64,000 nucleotides of DNA, taken from positions 69,588-133,587 of the forward strand of contig JAEUUL010000005.1 of NCBI GenBank assembly GCA_016787485.1. The letters run 5' to 3'. Numbering within the stretch: the first letter of the stretch is position 1; every line of letters starts with the position of its first letter. The notes below the pieces were generated by a model. It was not told the origin of the DNA and did not search any database. It was given only the letters and a program-made list of their open reading frames with translations. The translations under genes were made by a program, and so were the position numbers. Below are positions 27,881 to 35,466 of the stretch, piece by piece. The DNA comes from Bacteroidota bacterium (GTDB taxonomy: Bacteria > Bacteroidota > Bacteroidia > NS11-12g > UBA955).

Positions 27881-29068
27881 TTATTCCTTCCTGCAAATAA
27901 AGCAGCGCTTACTGCTGTCCCTGCCCGTAAAGAACAAATACCAGTCACCTCCGTCTTTCAATCCCAGTTTTTTGCGCACCTCCTCTGCACCCAGCGTATA
28001 GTTGCGGCTGCTGATGTTAGCCCGGTCTATTCCCTGCTCCTGCAGCCATTTTTTTACCGTCTGCAGGCCGCCATCCAGTTCCTGCACAAGCCGGAAACTC
28101 CGGAACAAAGGCCTTGGCAGGTTTGCTGTTCCGGTAAAGAAGGTAAAATTCCCTGCTGCATCCTGCAAGCCCGCAGATTCTGCCAGTGCCTGCGCCAGTC
28201 CGCTTTTGATGAGCCCGGGCGTAGCTTCGTAAAACTGCCTGTGTGCTGTGTGAATGAGTGGAATGGGTTCACCACCCCACACAAAGGCTTCATGCCCGCT
28301 GTCAATGTCCACCACCCGCACTGTATCCGATACATCTGTCCCCAATTCCACCAGCAATTCTTTTATTTCCTGTCCATGGCTGATTACATAGATTCCCGCA
28401 GGTTCATTCAGTTTGCGGCGCAGCCAGCTCAGGTCCACCATCGGACTCAGTTTAATCAGCCAGCGCCGCCCTTTTTGCCGGTGTTCAGCCAGCAACTGGA
28501 AAATATCCGGACTCCATTGCCCGGCATCGGTGTTGCTGCGGGATTTTCCTGCCCTTCTGTCAGGGTCGGCGTATATCAGGTCAAATACCTGGTCTGTGGA
28601 GGATAAATACTGCTCTGCGGTGGTGGTCAGCCGTTGCACATTGTGTGCCGACAGGCACCCGGCATTGTAATCAAACAGGCAGTTGAGGCCGGAATCCGGG
28701 TCCAGACTTGTGATTTCGTCAAATCGGCTGCTGAAAGCCAGGTCGTCCACACCCAGTCCACCGGTGAGGCTGAGCAGGGTTTTGCCGGAAAAAAGGGATG
28801 CTTTCCAGCAGGCCACAGCCCAGGAGGTGGATTGCTCCAGCGGGATCCGTGAAAAAAGGCAACCTTTTTCCCACAGGTGCGGTAGTTTCTCTTTGGCCCT
28901 CACTTTCAGTGCCAATTGTTCGGCCAGCAAAGGGAAAAATTCCCCGAATTCTGACTTTAAATTGTGCACAAGGGCAACGTTTGCAGAATAAATATGTCTG
29001 TAAAATCGTTCTGACAAATGAACATTGGCACGCAATTGGTTTAATTTGCAGTAAATATCACTTATCAT
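27881..29068 (-). CDS. Class I SAM methyltransferase with THUMP-like domain
   Basis: About 395 residues if the ATG at 29068 is used. That codon overlaps the start codon of the divergent lipoprotein gene (CATG at 29066-29069), so an internal TTG a little downstream (before RANVHLSERFYRH or before SERFYRHIYS) is a real alternative. The SAM site is LLSLTGGLGVDDLAFS, the acidic residue after strand two is in ITSLDPDSG, and the catalytic-like motif is LIYADPDRR. The C-terminal ~100 residues (RNYTLGAEEVRKKLGLKDGGDWYLFFT) match the THUMP_like domain of a family known from Bacteroidota and Firmicutes. A nucleic-acid substrate is likely but unproven. Confidence 0.87.
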   Translation of the reverse strand: MISDIYCKLNQLRANVHLSERFYRHIYSANVALVHNLKSEFGEFFPLLAEQLALKVRAKEKLPHLWEKGCLFSRIPLEQSTSWAVACWKASLFSGKTLLSLTGGLGVDDLAFSSRFDEITSLDPDSGLNCLFDYNAGCLSAHNVQRLTTTAEQYLSSTDQVFDLIYADPDRRAGKSRSNTDAGQWSPDIFQLLAEHRQKGRRWLIKLSPMVDLSWLRRKLNEPAGIYVISHGQEIKELLVELGTDVSDTVRVVDIDSGHEAFVWGGEPIPLIHTAHRQFYEATPGLIKSGLAQALAESAGLQDAAGNFTFFTGTANLPRPLFRSFRLVQELDGGLQTVKKWLQEQGIDRANISSRNYTLGAEEVRKKLGLKDGGDWYLFFTGRDSSKRCFICRKE

Positions 29069-29198
29069 GAAAAAGGCAAAAGTAATTCTGGCAGCACTCA
29101 TTCTGATGACCGCGGCCTCCGGGTGTGGGATTTTTCAGAAAAAAGACAGATGTCCGTCCGTGGGCCAGGCAAACTGGGGCATGACCGAACGGAAATGA
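29067..29198 (+). CDS. 43-residue predicted lipoprotein
   Basis: A short ORF coding for 43 residues with a textbook lipoprotein signal: MKKAKVILAALILMTAASGC, where ASGC is the lipobox with Cys20 as the acylated residue. The mature part is only ~24 residues (CGIFQKKDRCPSVGQANWG...), with a second cysteine, and ends in MTERK. Its stop overlaps the ATG of ytxJ as ATGA, so the two are probably co-translated. Its ATG overlaps the most upstream ATG of the divergent methyltransferase. It is easily missed because of its size. Function unknown; a lipid-anchored thiol peptide next to a bacilliredoxin is suggestive only. Confidence 0.65.
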   Translation: MKKAKVILAALILMTAASGCGIFQKKDRCPSVGQANWGMTERK

Positions 29199-29545
29199 GT
29201 CTGCACTGGCAGCACCTGGAAACCACGGAACAGGCAGCCCGGATCCGGGAGGAATCCTTCCGCGTACCGGTATGGATTTTCAAGCACAGCAACCGCTGCA
29301 GCCTGAGTTCCATGGCACTGGGCCGGATGGAGAAAATCAGTCCGGTGCTAACCACCCACGCTGCCTGGTACCTGCTGGATGTGGTGCAGGCACGCCCCGT
29401 TTCCCAATGGGTGGCAGACACATTTCAGGTACACCACGAATCTCCCCAGTTGTTGCTCATCCGCGACGGGGAGTGCATTTACGAAGCATCACACCTCGAA
29501 ATCAGCCCGGCAGAGGCTGAAGAACAGGTAAGCCCGCGCATCTGA
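29195..29545 (+). CDS. ytxJ: Monothiol bacilliredoxin YtxJ
   Basis: A 116-residue thioredoxin-fold protein starting at the ATG at 29195, which overlaps the lipoprotein stop by 4 bp; the longer frame reads backwards into that gene. The active-site string is WIFKHSNRCSLSSMAL with a single cysteine at about residue 35, as in the YtxJ (DUF2847) family assigned to the bacillithiol system. The rest is consistent with the fold (WYLLDVVQARPVSQWVADTF, ESPQLLLIRDGECIYEASH, where the cis-proline region is HESPQ). Such proteins remove bacillithiol from mixed disulphides. Bacillithiol synthesis genes are not in the window. Confidence 0.9.
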   Translation: MSLHWQHLETTEQAARIREESFRVPVWIFKHSNRCSLSSMALGRMEKISPVLTTHAAWYLLDVVQARPVSQWVADTFQVHHESPQLLLIRDGECIYEASHLEISPAEAEEQVSPRI

Positions 29546-29576
29546 AGCGCCCGGCACATTTCAATTCCATTTTCCC

Positions 29577-29978
29577 ATTAAAAACGTATTTTCCATAGGA
29601 GATCATAAAATCATCCGTCACACAGTGGTGGAGGCAGATTTGGCAGCTTTTGAAACCGGAGTTGTGCACCCCTTCTATGCCACTTTTGCCCTGGGCCGCG
29701 ACGCAGAGTGGGCCTGCCGGCAATTTGTGCTGGAAATGCTGGAGGATGACGAAGAGGGAATAGGTACCTTTCTCAATATCACCCACCGTTCACCAGCCAT
29801 GTTGGGTGACACCGTGGATATTACCGCTGAAATCATCCGCCTGGATGGCAATGCCATAGATTGTAGTTTTGCTGTAAAGGTGGGAGACAGAATGGTGGCA
29901 GATGGCACCCAGGGACAAAAAATCCTGAAAAAAGAAAAAGTACAGCGACTCATCAGTAACCTGAGCCATGGCGGATAA
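29577..29978 (+). CDS. FlK-like hotdog thioesterase, probable ATT start
   Basis: A thioesterase of the fluoroacetyl-CoA-thioesterase-like hotdog family. Conserved strings are VHPFYATFALGRDAEW (the family has a V(H/Y)P(V/M)YATF motif), VLEMLEDDEEGIGTF and ITHRSPAMLGDTVDI. The first standard start codon is GTG at 29625 (117 residues), but the reading frame upstream encodes KNVFSIGDHKIIRHTV, which matches the family's usual N-terminus (start followed by I/V-F-x-x-GD). The codon at the expected start position is ATT at 29577, giving 133 residues. I therefore propose an ATT start; if wrong, the gene begins at 29625 and lacks its first strand. It precedes smpB with an 11-bp overlap. Confidence 0.8.
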   Translation: MKNVFSIGDHKIIRHTVVEADLAAFETGVVHPFYATFALGRDAEWACRQFVLEMLEDDEEGIGTFLNITHRSPAMLGDTVDITAEIIRLDGNAIDCSFAVKVGDRMVADGTQGQKILKKEKVQRLISNLSHGG

Positions 29979-30414
29979 ACGGATAGAAATCACCAACCGC
30001 AAGGCAGGTTTCCAGTTTCATGTGGAGCAGAAATACACGGCGGGCATTATGCTCACCGGGTCTGAGGTAAAGAGCATTCGTGCCGGCAGCATCAATATGG
30101 GCGATGCCTATTGTTTTATTGAAGCCGGTGAACTCTTCATACGGCACCTGCATATCTCAGAATACAACAGGGCGGGTTACAGCAGCCACGAGGTGATGCG
30201 CGACCGCAAACTGCTGCTTGGCAAACAGGAATTGCAACGGGTGGAGCTCAAGGTGAAATCGAAAGGCTATACCATTTTTCCCATACGCCTGTTCGAGAAT
30301 GAAAGGGGCATCTTCAAACTGGAAATCGGCCTGGGCCAGGGCAAAAAACTCCACGACAAACGCGACGACCTGAAGGAAAAGGATGTGAAGCGGGAGATGG
30401 AGAGGTATAAATAG
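29968..30414 (+). CDS. smpB: SsrA-binding protein SmpB
   Basis: The 148-residue partner of tmRNA in trans-translation, which rescues stalled ribosomes. The oligonucleotide-binding fold and the basic tail are both visible: NRKAGFQFHVEQKYTAGIMLTGSEVKSIRAGSINM, AYCFIEAGELFIRHLHISEYNRAGY, HDKRDDLKEKDVKREMERYK. The start overlaps the thioesterase end by 11 bp, so the two are coupled. No tmRNA (ssrA) gene is recognisable in this window. It marks the left edge of the accessory defence island, which begins after its stop codon. Confidence 0.97.
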   Translation: MADKRIEITNRKAGFQFHVEQKYTAGIMLTGSEVKSIRAGSINMGDAYCFIEAGELFIRHLHISEYNRAGYSSHEVMRDRKLLLGKQELQRVELKVKSKGYTIFPIRLFENERGIFKLEIGLGQGKKLHDKRDDLKEKDVKREMERYK

Positions 30415-30493
30415 TGGATAGTGGTGAGGCTTACTTTCGATTGCAGGTATAGTCAGGCAATTGACTGTAGGCTGAAATTTATCGGTAGACTCC

Positions 30494-30817
30494 TTAGTAA
30501 ATCGTTTGCTTCTTCAACGCATTGATTAAGACTAATAGATTCGCGTACTGATTGTCTACACCCTGTATGTACTGTGGGAGCAACTTTTCATCAATGGGCA
30601 CAGTTTTGATGGCCTCATGCTGCTTCTGTGAATATTCTACATCGGTAGTTCTTACAAACAAATCATAGAATTTTTGATGTGTGATGCCGGAGTCTGTAAA
30701 AGCAGGCTTAGTGCCATTGTTTGATGATTTTAAGTAATCTGAATATAAAGAACGTATTTCAAATACCAACTGCATATTGCGTTCATATTTGACGATCAGG
30801 TCTTCTCTCAGTGTCAT
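30494..30817 (-). CDS. Hypothetical protein in the defence island
   Basis: A 107-residue protein that I do not recognise. It has no signal peptide and no membrane helix; the sequence is mostly helical with charged ends (MTLREDLIVKYERNMQLVFEIRSLY ... LLVLINALKKQTIY). It begins 20 bp after the AAA ATPase stop on the same strand, and that ATPase begins 22 bp after hsdM, so the three form one probable operon. The tight linkage suggests a partner or regulator of the AAA protein. It is the leftmost gene of the island, next to smpB. Confidence 0.6.
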   Translation of the reverse strand: MTLREDLIVKYERNMQLVFEIRSLYSDYLKSSNNGTKPAFTDSGITHQKFYDLFVRTTDVEYSQKQHEAIKTVPIDEKLLPQYIQGVDNQYANLLVLINALKKQTIY

Positions 30818-30837
30818 GAGCAGTTTATAATAAAGAA

Positions 30838-32238
30838 CTACATTTTCATTTGAAGATGAACCGGGATGTCGCCTTCTTCAATGGTGGTGAGTATCTCTTC
30901 AGAAATATCAGGGATGTGAATGATTCTGTTGGCCTGATTGCTCACGGTTGACTCAAATATATTTCTGGCCAGTCTGCCATTTCCAAAAGTTTCATTCTTT
31001 GTCTCACATAAAACCCTGAAAATACTTAATGCCTTGGTCGTTGCATCTTCAGTGAGAATGAATCCGCCTTCAGTTGCAAAATGGATAAAAATAAGCTGCA
31101 ACTGCTCCGGAGTATAATCTTCAAAATAAAAATATTTATTAAAGCGTGAACGCAAACCCGGATTGGAGGCGAGGAATCCCTGCATTTTATCGGTATAGCC
31201 TGCCACAATCACAATCAGATCATCCCGGTTGTCTTCCATGAGTTTGAGCAGAGTGTCAATTGCTTCTGACCCAAAATCACTGCCTTCGCCTGTTAAGGTG
31301 TACGCTTCATCTATGAATAGTACTCCACCCAGCGCTTTGTTTACCACCTCATGCACTTTCAATGCAGTCTGGCCCACATAGCCTGCCACCAGACCGGCAC
31401 GGTCTGTTTCTACAAACTGGCCCTTGCTGAGTAAATTCATGGACTTATATATTTCTGCCAGCAAACGTGCAACAGTGGTTTTACCTGTGCCGGGATTTCC
31501 ATAAAAAACCAGGTGTCTGGAAACTGGTGTATTTGTCAGGCCGCGTTCTTGCCGCATCTTTTGGACTTTCAGTAAATTCACCATTTCCTGTACATCCTTT
31601 TTTACATTTTCCAGACCTATTAAAATGTTCAATTCCGCTAATAAATCCTCCAGTGATTTAGAACTTTCTGTAACGACACCCTGGATGTCCGATTTCTCTT
31701 GCTCCGTGGTGGATTGAGATATTACAGCAGGATAAAACAGCGATTTCAAATTTTCCATTGCTGCAATCTCCTCCTTGGTTATGCGGCCATCAGCGGAGAC
31801 AAAATCAGTGGCGAACTTGTAATACATGGTGCGGCAAATGTCCCCATAATTGGTGCCGTGCATTTGATCATAATCATCTAGACAGACAATTGCAAATGGG
31901 AGGGAGAAATCATCATACATGCCATTGCTGTCTTGATAGTGCTTTTTATAAAAGTCCAGTATTTGCTGTTTGGTTAAATTTTCTATATGGTACGAAGGAT
32001 CAAAAATGGCCTGAATATCACGCATATAATCCAATTCATCCATTGAAAAATCCTTGTCAACATTGGCAATATGCATACTTATCACTACGAAGCCCAATGC
32101 GATGATGTTTCCTGCATCTATCTCTTCATCCAGATTATACTTCCTTTTATTCAGCACTTCTTCAATCGGTGCAATCAATTGAGGATAACATTCCTGTATG
32201 TATCGAACCATGGGTGCTGATTCGTCGTGGTACCGCAT
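30838..32238 (-). CDS. CbbX/SpoVK-type AAA ATPase with TerB-like N-terminus
   Basis: A 466-residue protein. Residues ~190-460 form a CbxX/CfqX-class AAA module: NILIGLENVKKDVQEMV, Walker A GNPGTGKT at about 247-254, GYVGQTALK, Walker B GGVLFIDEAYTL at about 304-315, sensor-1 region VIVAGYTDKM, and arginine-finger region NPGLRSRFNKYFYF. The N-terminal ~175 residues contain two acidic EF-like helices (ANVDKDFSMDELDYM and SADGRITKEEIAAM), a pattern seen in TerB-like domains. The class remodels other proteins, as CbbX does Rubisco. Here it lies 22 bp after hsdM, so I infer a role tied to the restriction system or a separate defence function. It is not a standard Hsd component. Confidence 0.82.
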   Translation of the reverse strand: MRYHDESAPMVRYIQECYPQLIAPIEEVLNKRKYNLDEEIDAGNIIALGFVVISMHIANVDKDFSMDELDYMRDIQAIFDPSYHIENLTKQQILDFYKKHYQDSNGMYDDFSLPFAIVCLDDYDQMHGTNYGDICRTMYYKFATDFVSADGRITKEEIAAMENLKSLFYPAVISQSTTEQEKSDIQGVVTESSKSLEDLLAELNILIGLENVKKDVQEMVNLLKVQKMRQERGLTNTPVSRHLVFYGNPGTGKTTVARLLAEIYKSMNLLSKGQFVETDRAGLVAGYVGQTALKVHEVVNKALGGVLFIDEAYTLTGEGSDFGSEAIDTLLKLMEDNRDDLIVIVAGYTDKMQGFLASNPGLRSRFNKYFYFEDYTPEQLQLIFIHFATEGGFILTEDATTKALSIFRVLCETKNETFGNGRLARNIFESTVSNQANRIIHIPDISEEILTTIEEGDIPVHLQMKM

Positions 32239-32260
32239 GTAATTTATATTTTGAATGTAG

Positions 32261-33748
32261 TTATTTCAACCCCTCCATCACAGCCCTAAAACTCTCCAGT
32301 CCTGCTTCCAGATTCTCAATGATTTCGGCGGCAATGACATCCGGGTCAGGGAGGTTGTCCAAATCAGCCAGGGAGTTGTCTTTGAGCCAGGTGATGTCCA
32401 GTGAGGTTTTGTCGCGCGTGGTGATCTCTTCATAGCTGTATTTTCTCCAGCGGCCTTCAGGATTGGATTCTGACCAGATTTCTTTGCGTTTGTTGCGGTT
32501 GGCCGGGTTGTAGCAATTGATAAAATCGCGGAGGTCCTCCAGTTTTAATGGATTCTTTTTGAGGGTATGATGCACATTGGTGCGGTAATCATAAATCCAT
32601 ACCTCTTTGGTCCAGGGTTTTTTGCTGGCAGGTTTTCCATCAAAAAACAACACATTGGCTTTTACTCCCTGGGCATAGAAAATACCGGTGGGCAGGCGCA
32701 GGATGGTGTGCAGGTCGGTGGTTTCCAGCAGCTTTTTCCTTACGGTTTCACCGGCGCCGCCTTCAAACAGCACATTGTCAGGCAGCACCACTGCCGCCTG
32801 ACCTGTGGTTTTCAGCATGGAGCAGATGTGCTGCACAAAATTCAGTTGTTTGTTGCTGGTGGTGGCCCAGAAATCCTGCCGGTTATAGGTGAGTTCATCC
32901 TTCTCCTGTTCCCCTTCCTCGTTGGTAAAGGTCTGTGAACTCTTTTTCCCAAAAGGCGGATTGGCCAACACATAATCGTAAGTGGCGGGTGATGCTGCAA
33001 TCAGCGCATCGGCAGGAGAAATGAAATTGTCGCTTTCTATATCGCCTATGTTGTGCAGAAACAAATTCATTAAGGCCATGCGGCGGGTGCTGGCTACAAT
33101 TTCGTTGCCGAAAAATGTATTCAGTTTCAGAAATTCATTTTGCGCTTTGTCCAGTTTGTTGTGTTCCACCAAATAATCATAGGCTGCCAGAAAAAAGCCA
33201 CCCGTTCCGCAGGCGGGGTCTGCAATGGTGCGCATGGGTTGGGGCTGCACACATTCTACCATGGCACGTATCAGTGGCCGAGGGGTAAAATATTGTCCGG
33301 CCCCGCTTTTTACGTCCTGGGCGTTTTGTTCAAGTAATCTTTCATAAATATCCCCTTTCACGTCTGCACCCATCACCAGCCATTGTTCGCTGTCTATCAT
33401 GTCTATGATCTTAGCCAGCATGGCAGGGTCCTGTATTTTGTTTTGGCTCTTTGTAAATATCTGCCCCAGAATGCCTTTGGCGGTACTCAGCTCCCGCAAC
33501 AGGGTGGCGTAGTGCAGTTCCAGTTCAGCCCCTTTTTTGTTGGTGAGGCTTTCCCAATTGTATGCGGCGGGTATATGCAATTTGCGGTTGTGGGGCGGTT
33601 TGCTGTATTCATCTGCCATTTTTAAAAATAGCAGGTAGGTAAGTTGTTCCAGATAATCTCCGTAACCCACACCCACATCACGCAGGGGGTTGCAAAAGGA
33701 CCAAACCTTGGAGACTATAGAGGAGGTGTTGAATGATGTTGAACTCAT
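32261..33748 (-). CDS. hsdM: Type I restriction-modification methylase subunit HsdM
   Basis: A 495-residue N6-adenine DNA methylase subunit. The N-terminal helical HsdM_N domain is followed by the SAM site ADPACGTGGFFLAAYDYL (motif I, ~177-184) and the catalytic NPPFGKK at ~263-269 (motif IV, NPPF class), with YFTPRPLIRAMVE before motif I as usual. It needs HsdS for DNA specificity and HsdR for cleavage; both are encoded further upstream on the same strand. Unusually, a plus-strand three-gene cassette separates it from hsdS, so it needs its own promoter; a TAAGTTTG box lies 10 bp before the start. GC content is high compared with the cassette. Confidence 0.96.
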   Translation of the reverse strand: MSSTSFNTSSIVSKVWSFCNPLRDVGVGYGDYLEQLTYLLFLKMADEYSKPPHNRKLHIPAAYNWESLTNKKGAELELHYATLLRELSTAKGILGQIFTKSQNKIQDPAMLAKIIDMIDSEQWLVMGADVKGDIYERLLEQNAQDVKSGAGQYFTPRPLIRAMVECVQPQPMRTIADPACGTGGFFLAAYDYLVEHNKLDKAQNEFLKLNTFFGNEIVASTRRMALMNLFLHNIGDIESDNFISPADALIAASPATYDYVLANPPFGKKSSQTFTNEEGEQEKDELTYNRQDFWATTSNKQLNFVQHICSMLKTTGQAAVVLPDNVLFEGGAGETVRKKLLETTDLHTILRLPTGIFYAQGVKANVLFFDGKPASKKPWTKEVWIYDYRTNVHHTLKKNPLKLEDLRDFINCYNPANRNKRKEIWSESNPEGRWRKYSYEEITTRDKTSLDITWLKDNSLADLDNLPDPDVIAAEIIENLEAGLESFRAVMEGLK

Positions 33749-33758
33749 TTTAACATCA

Positions 33759-33766
33759 CAAACTTA
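33759..33766 (-). promoter_or_regulatory. Predicted -7 box of hsdM
   Basis: The minus strand reads TAAGTTTG, a full TAnnTTTG match, 10 bp before the hsdM ATG. It fits the need for a separate promoter, since the plus-strand cassette interrupts the hsd operon. The -33 element is not clear. Confidence 0.45.
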
Positions 33767-33816
33767 GCTTAAACGAAACAAATTCATGTAAAATGCACTG
33801 GATATGAATCATTTTG

Positions 33817-33824
33817 TATCTTCG
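33817..33824 (+). promoter_or_regulatory. Candidate -7 box of the TIGR04255-HEPN cassette
   Basis: TATCTTCG matches TAnnTTTG with one change and ends 15 bp before the ATG at 33840. The spacing is like other predicted promoters in this window; there is no obvious -33 TTTG. Confidence 0.35.
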
Positions 33825-33839
33825 CGACGTTTCACTCTT

Positions 33840-34571
33840 ATGGCACAAAAGTATTCCAACCCCCCTCTGGTGGAAAGTCTTGTTGAATTTCGTTTTGGAC
33901 TGGAAGATCCAAACGACCCTACATTGCCTGGGCTTTTGTATTCAGAAATTAAAGAACAGTTTCCAAATCGAGCAAACCGGAATATTGCCTTTCCGAGTCC
34001 CAATGGAGATGGTAAAGAAATAGAATTAAAATTGACGCCATTAGCGCAATTCAGGAATACAGACGATTCAATGTTAGTTCAAGTAGGTGGTAATTTATTA
34101 ACTATTAATTGTATCAATAAGTATGTCGGTTGGGATCTGTTCTCTTCGACAATTAAGAATACATATAAACAATATTGTCAGTTAGCCGCACCTTCAAAAG
34201 TTATAAGAATTGGCTTCCGTTGTATAAATAAATTCGATTTTCCTAAAAGTGAAGTCAACCTAAATGACTATTTTGAATTTTTACCAACAAGACCTTCTAT
34301 TTTAACTTCACCCTATAATCACTTTGGAATACATATTGAGTGCCCTGAAAACGATAACCGTGACTTACTCATTATGAAAAATAATAGTGTTGTTTCAAAT
34401 ATTCCAGACAACATAGGCGTAATGCTTGATATGGAATATGCAACTCAGAATGGCATTGTATTAGATACCAATGAAGAAGTTATAATTGACTGGATTGAAA
34501 ATGCACATACGAAGTTGAAGGATGCGTTTGAGAGTTCAATAACTAATATTTTACGTAAAACTTTTGATTGA
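33840..34571 (+). CDS. TIGR04255 family protein
   Basis: A 243-residue protein from the ATG at 33840; the frame extends upstream, but MAQKYSNPPLVESLVEFRF is the typical family start (pattern YxNPPLxEaxxEfrF). The family is sporadically distributed among bacteria and its function is not known. No enzymatic motif is evident. The sequence is AT-rich relative to the flanking hsdM. It leads a three-gene plus-strand cassette in which the next gene starts 5 bp after its stop. The cassette lies between hsdM and hsdS and points against both, a position typical of defence-island cargo. Confidence 0.82.
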   Translation: MAQKYSNPPLVESLVEFRFGLEDPNDPTLPGLLYSEIKEQFPNRANRNIAFPSPNGDGKEIELKLTPLAQFRNTDDSMLVQVGGNLLTINCINKYVGWDLFSSTIKNTYKQYCQLAAPSKVIRIGFRCINKFDFPKSEVNLNDYFEFLPTRPSILTSPYNHFGIHIECPENDNRDLLIMKNNSVVSNIPDNIGVMLDMEYATQNGIVLDTNEEVIIDWIENAHTKLKDAFESSITNILRKTFD

Positions 34572-34576
34572 CTATT

Positions 34577-35092
34577 ATGAATTCTGAAAGTCTTACAGGT
34601 ATTCTAAACATAATTACTATGTTTGCTCCATCACAAGGTAATCTGCCGTCAAATAGTATGGATCTTTCAGTTACCCGCACATCTGCGTATCAGCAAGTGC
34701 AACTCAGTACTAATAGGAGTCAGACATTTCGAAATGATTTATACTATGAAAGTTCAATTTACAATTATACTCATAAGCTAGTTTCAAAAATAAATGAGTT
34801 ATATGTCATAGTTAATTCAGATGAAGTTAACAATTTGCTTTTTAGCAATTTGACAATTGCTGAAGCTTTATTGGATTTGAATCAAGAAATCATTAATGAG
34901 TTTGGGTTTAATGCTTCTCATCTAGAATTAATATGTGATTATGAAGTACCAGATTGGAAAAATATTTTTGTAACGATACATCATTTCGAAGACCCATTAT
35001 TAGCTGATGGAAAATTGAATGAATTGCTTCATAATTGGTCTGTTAAACAAACAAGAGAAGTCAGAAGTTTAGTTACATTGTCAATTTTATAA
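34577..35092 (+). CDS. Hypothetical protein, middle gene of the TIGR04255-HEPN cassette
   Basis: A 171-residue protein from the ATG at 34577 (the frame opens three codons earlier at a TTG). I do not recognise it. It has no signal peptide or membrane helix. The N-terminal ~60 residues are polar, serine/asparagine/threonine-rich and probably disordered (SQGNLPSNSMDLSVTRTSAYQQVQL). The C-terminal half looks like an alpha/beta domain (LTIAEALLDLNQEIINEF, HLELICDYEVPDWKNIFVTI). The order TIGR04255 protein, this protein, HEPN protein, with 5-bp and minus-1-bp junctions (TAATG), indicates one translation unit. Composition is AT-rich: the 60 bases from 34801 contain 16 G or C. Confidence 0.68.
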   Translation: MNSESLTGILNIITMFAPSQGNLPSNSMDLSVTRTSAYQQVQLSTNRSQTFRNDLYYESSIYNYTHKLVSKINELYVIVNSDEVNNLLFSNLTIAEALLDLNQEIINEFGFNASHLELICDYEVPDWKNIFVTIHHFEDPLLADGKLNELLHNWSVKQTREVRSLVTLSIL

Positions 35093-35466
35093 TGGCTAAA
35101 ATTGCATTTAACTGGCAAGATTATATTGATTTTGCTCAAGAGCTGCTAGAAAAAGACATTTCAGAAAAATCATTGCGGAGCTCAGTTAGCAGGGCTTATT
35201 ATGGTGCTTTTATTTGTTGCAGAAACAGATTAGGACTTTCGAACAGAAAAGATAACGAAATTCATAAAATCGTATGTGAAAGATTTAACTCTGATAATCC
35301 GACAAAAGAAGAAATGTCCATTTTTAATAGCCTGAAAGACTTACGAAGGTTCAGAAATACTGCAGACTATGAAAATTTTTGCGATTTTACACCACAACAA
35401 GTTGCCCTTATAGTTGATAAGTCAAAAAATGTAATTTCTTTACTAAATAGCATAGAATTAGATTAA
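35092..35466 (+). CDS. HEPN domain protein
   Basis: A 124-residue all-helical protein of the HEPN superfamily (PF05168-like). Recognisable strings are SVSRAYYGAFICCRNRLGL in helix two or three and SLKDLRRFRNTADYENF near the end. In toxic HEPN RNases the catalytic motif is R-x4-6-H; here the position reads RNTADY with no histidine, so RNase activity is doubtful. It overlaps the preceding stop by 1 bp (TAATG) and its own stop overlaps the convergent hsdS stop by 9 bp. As the last gene of the cassette it may be a toxin-like, regulatory or RNA-binding component; which one cannot be decided from sequence alone. Confidence 0.82.
   Translation: MAKIAFNWQDYIDFAQELLEKDISEKSLRSSVSRAYYGAFICCRNRLGLSNRKDNEIHKIVCERFNSDNPTKEEMSIFNSLKDLRRFRNTADYENFCDFTPQQVALIVDKSKNVISLLNSIELD

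Noticed and set aside
27848-27882. Possible bidirectional terminator between hemD and the methyltransferase gene
   Set aside because: Only a 7-bp AAAAGGC/GCCTTTT stem with a 19-base loop can be drawn, partly inside both genes' ends; too weak to annotate.
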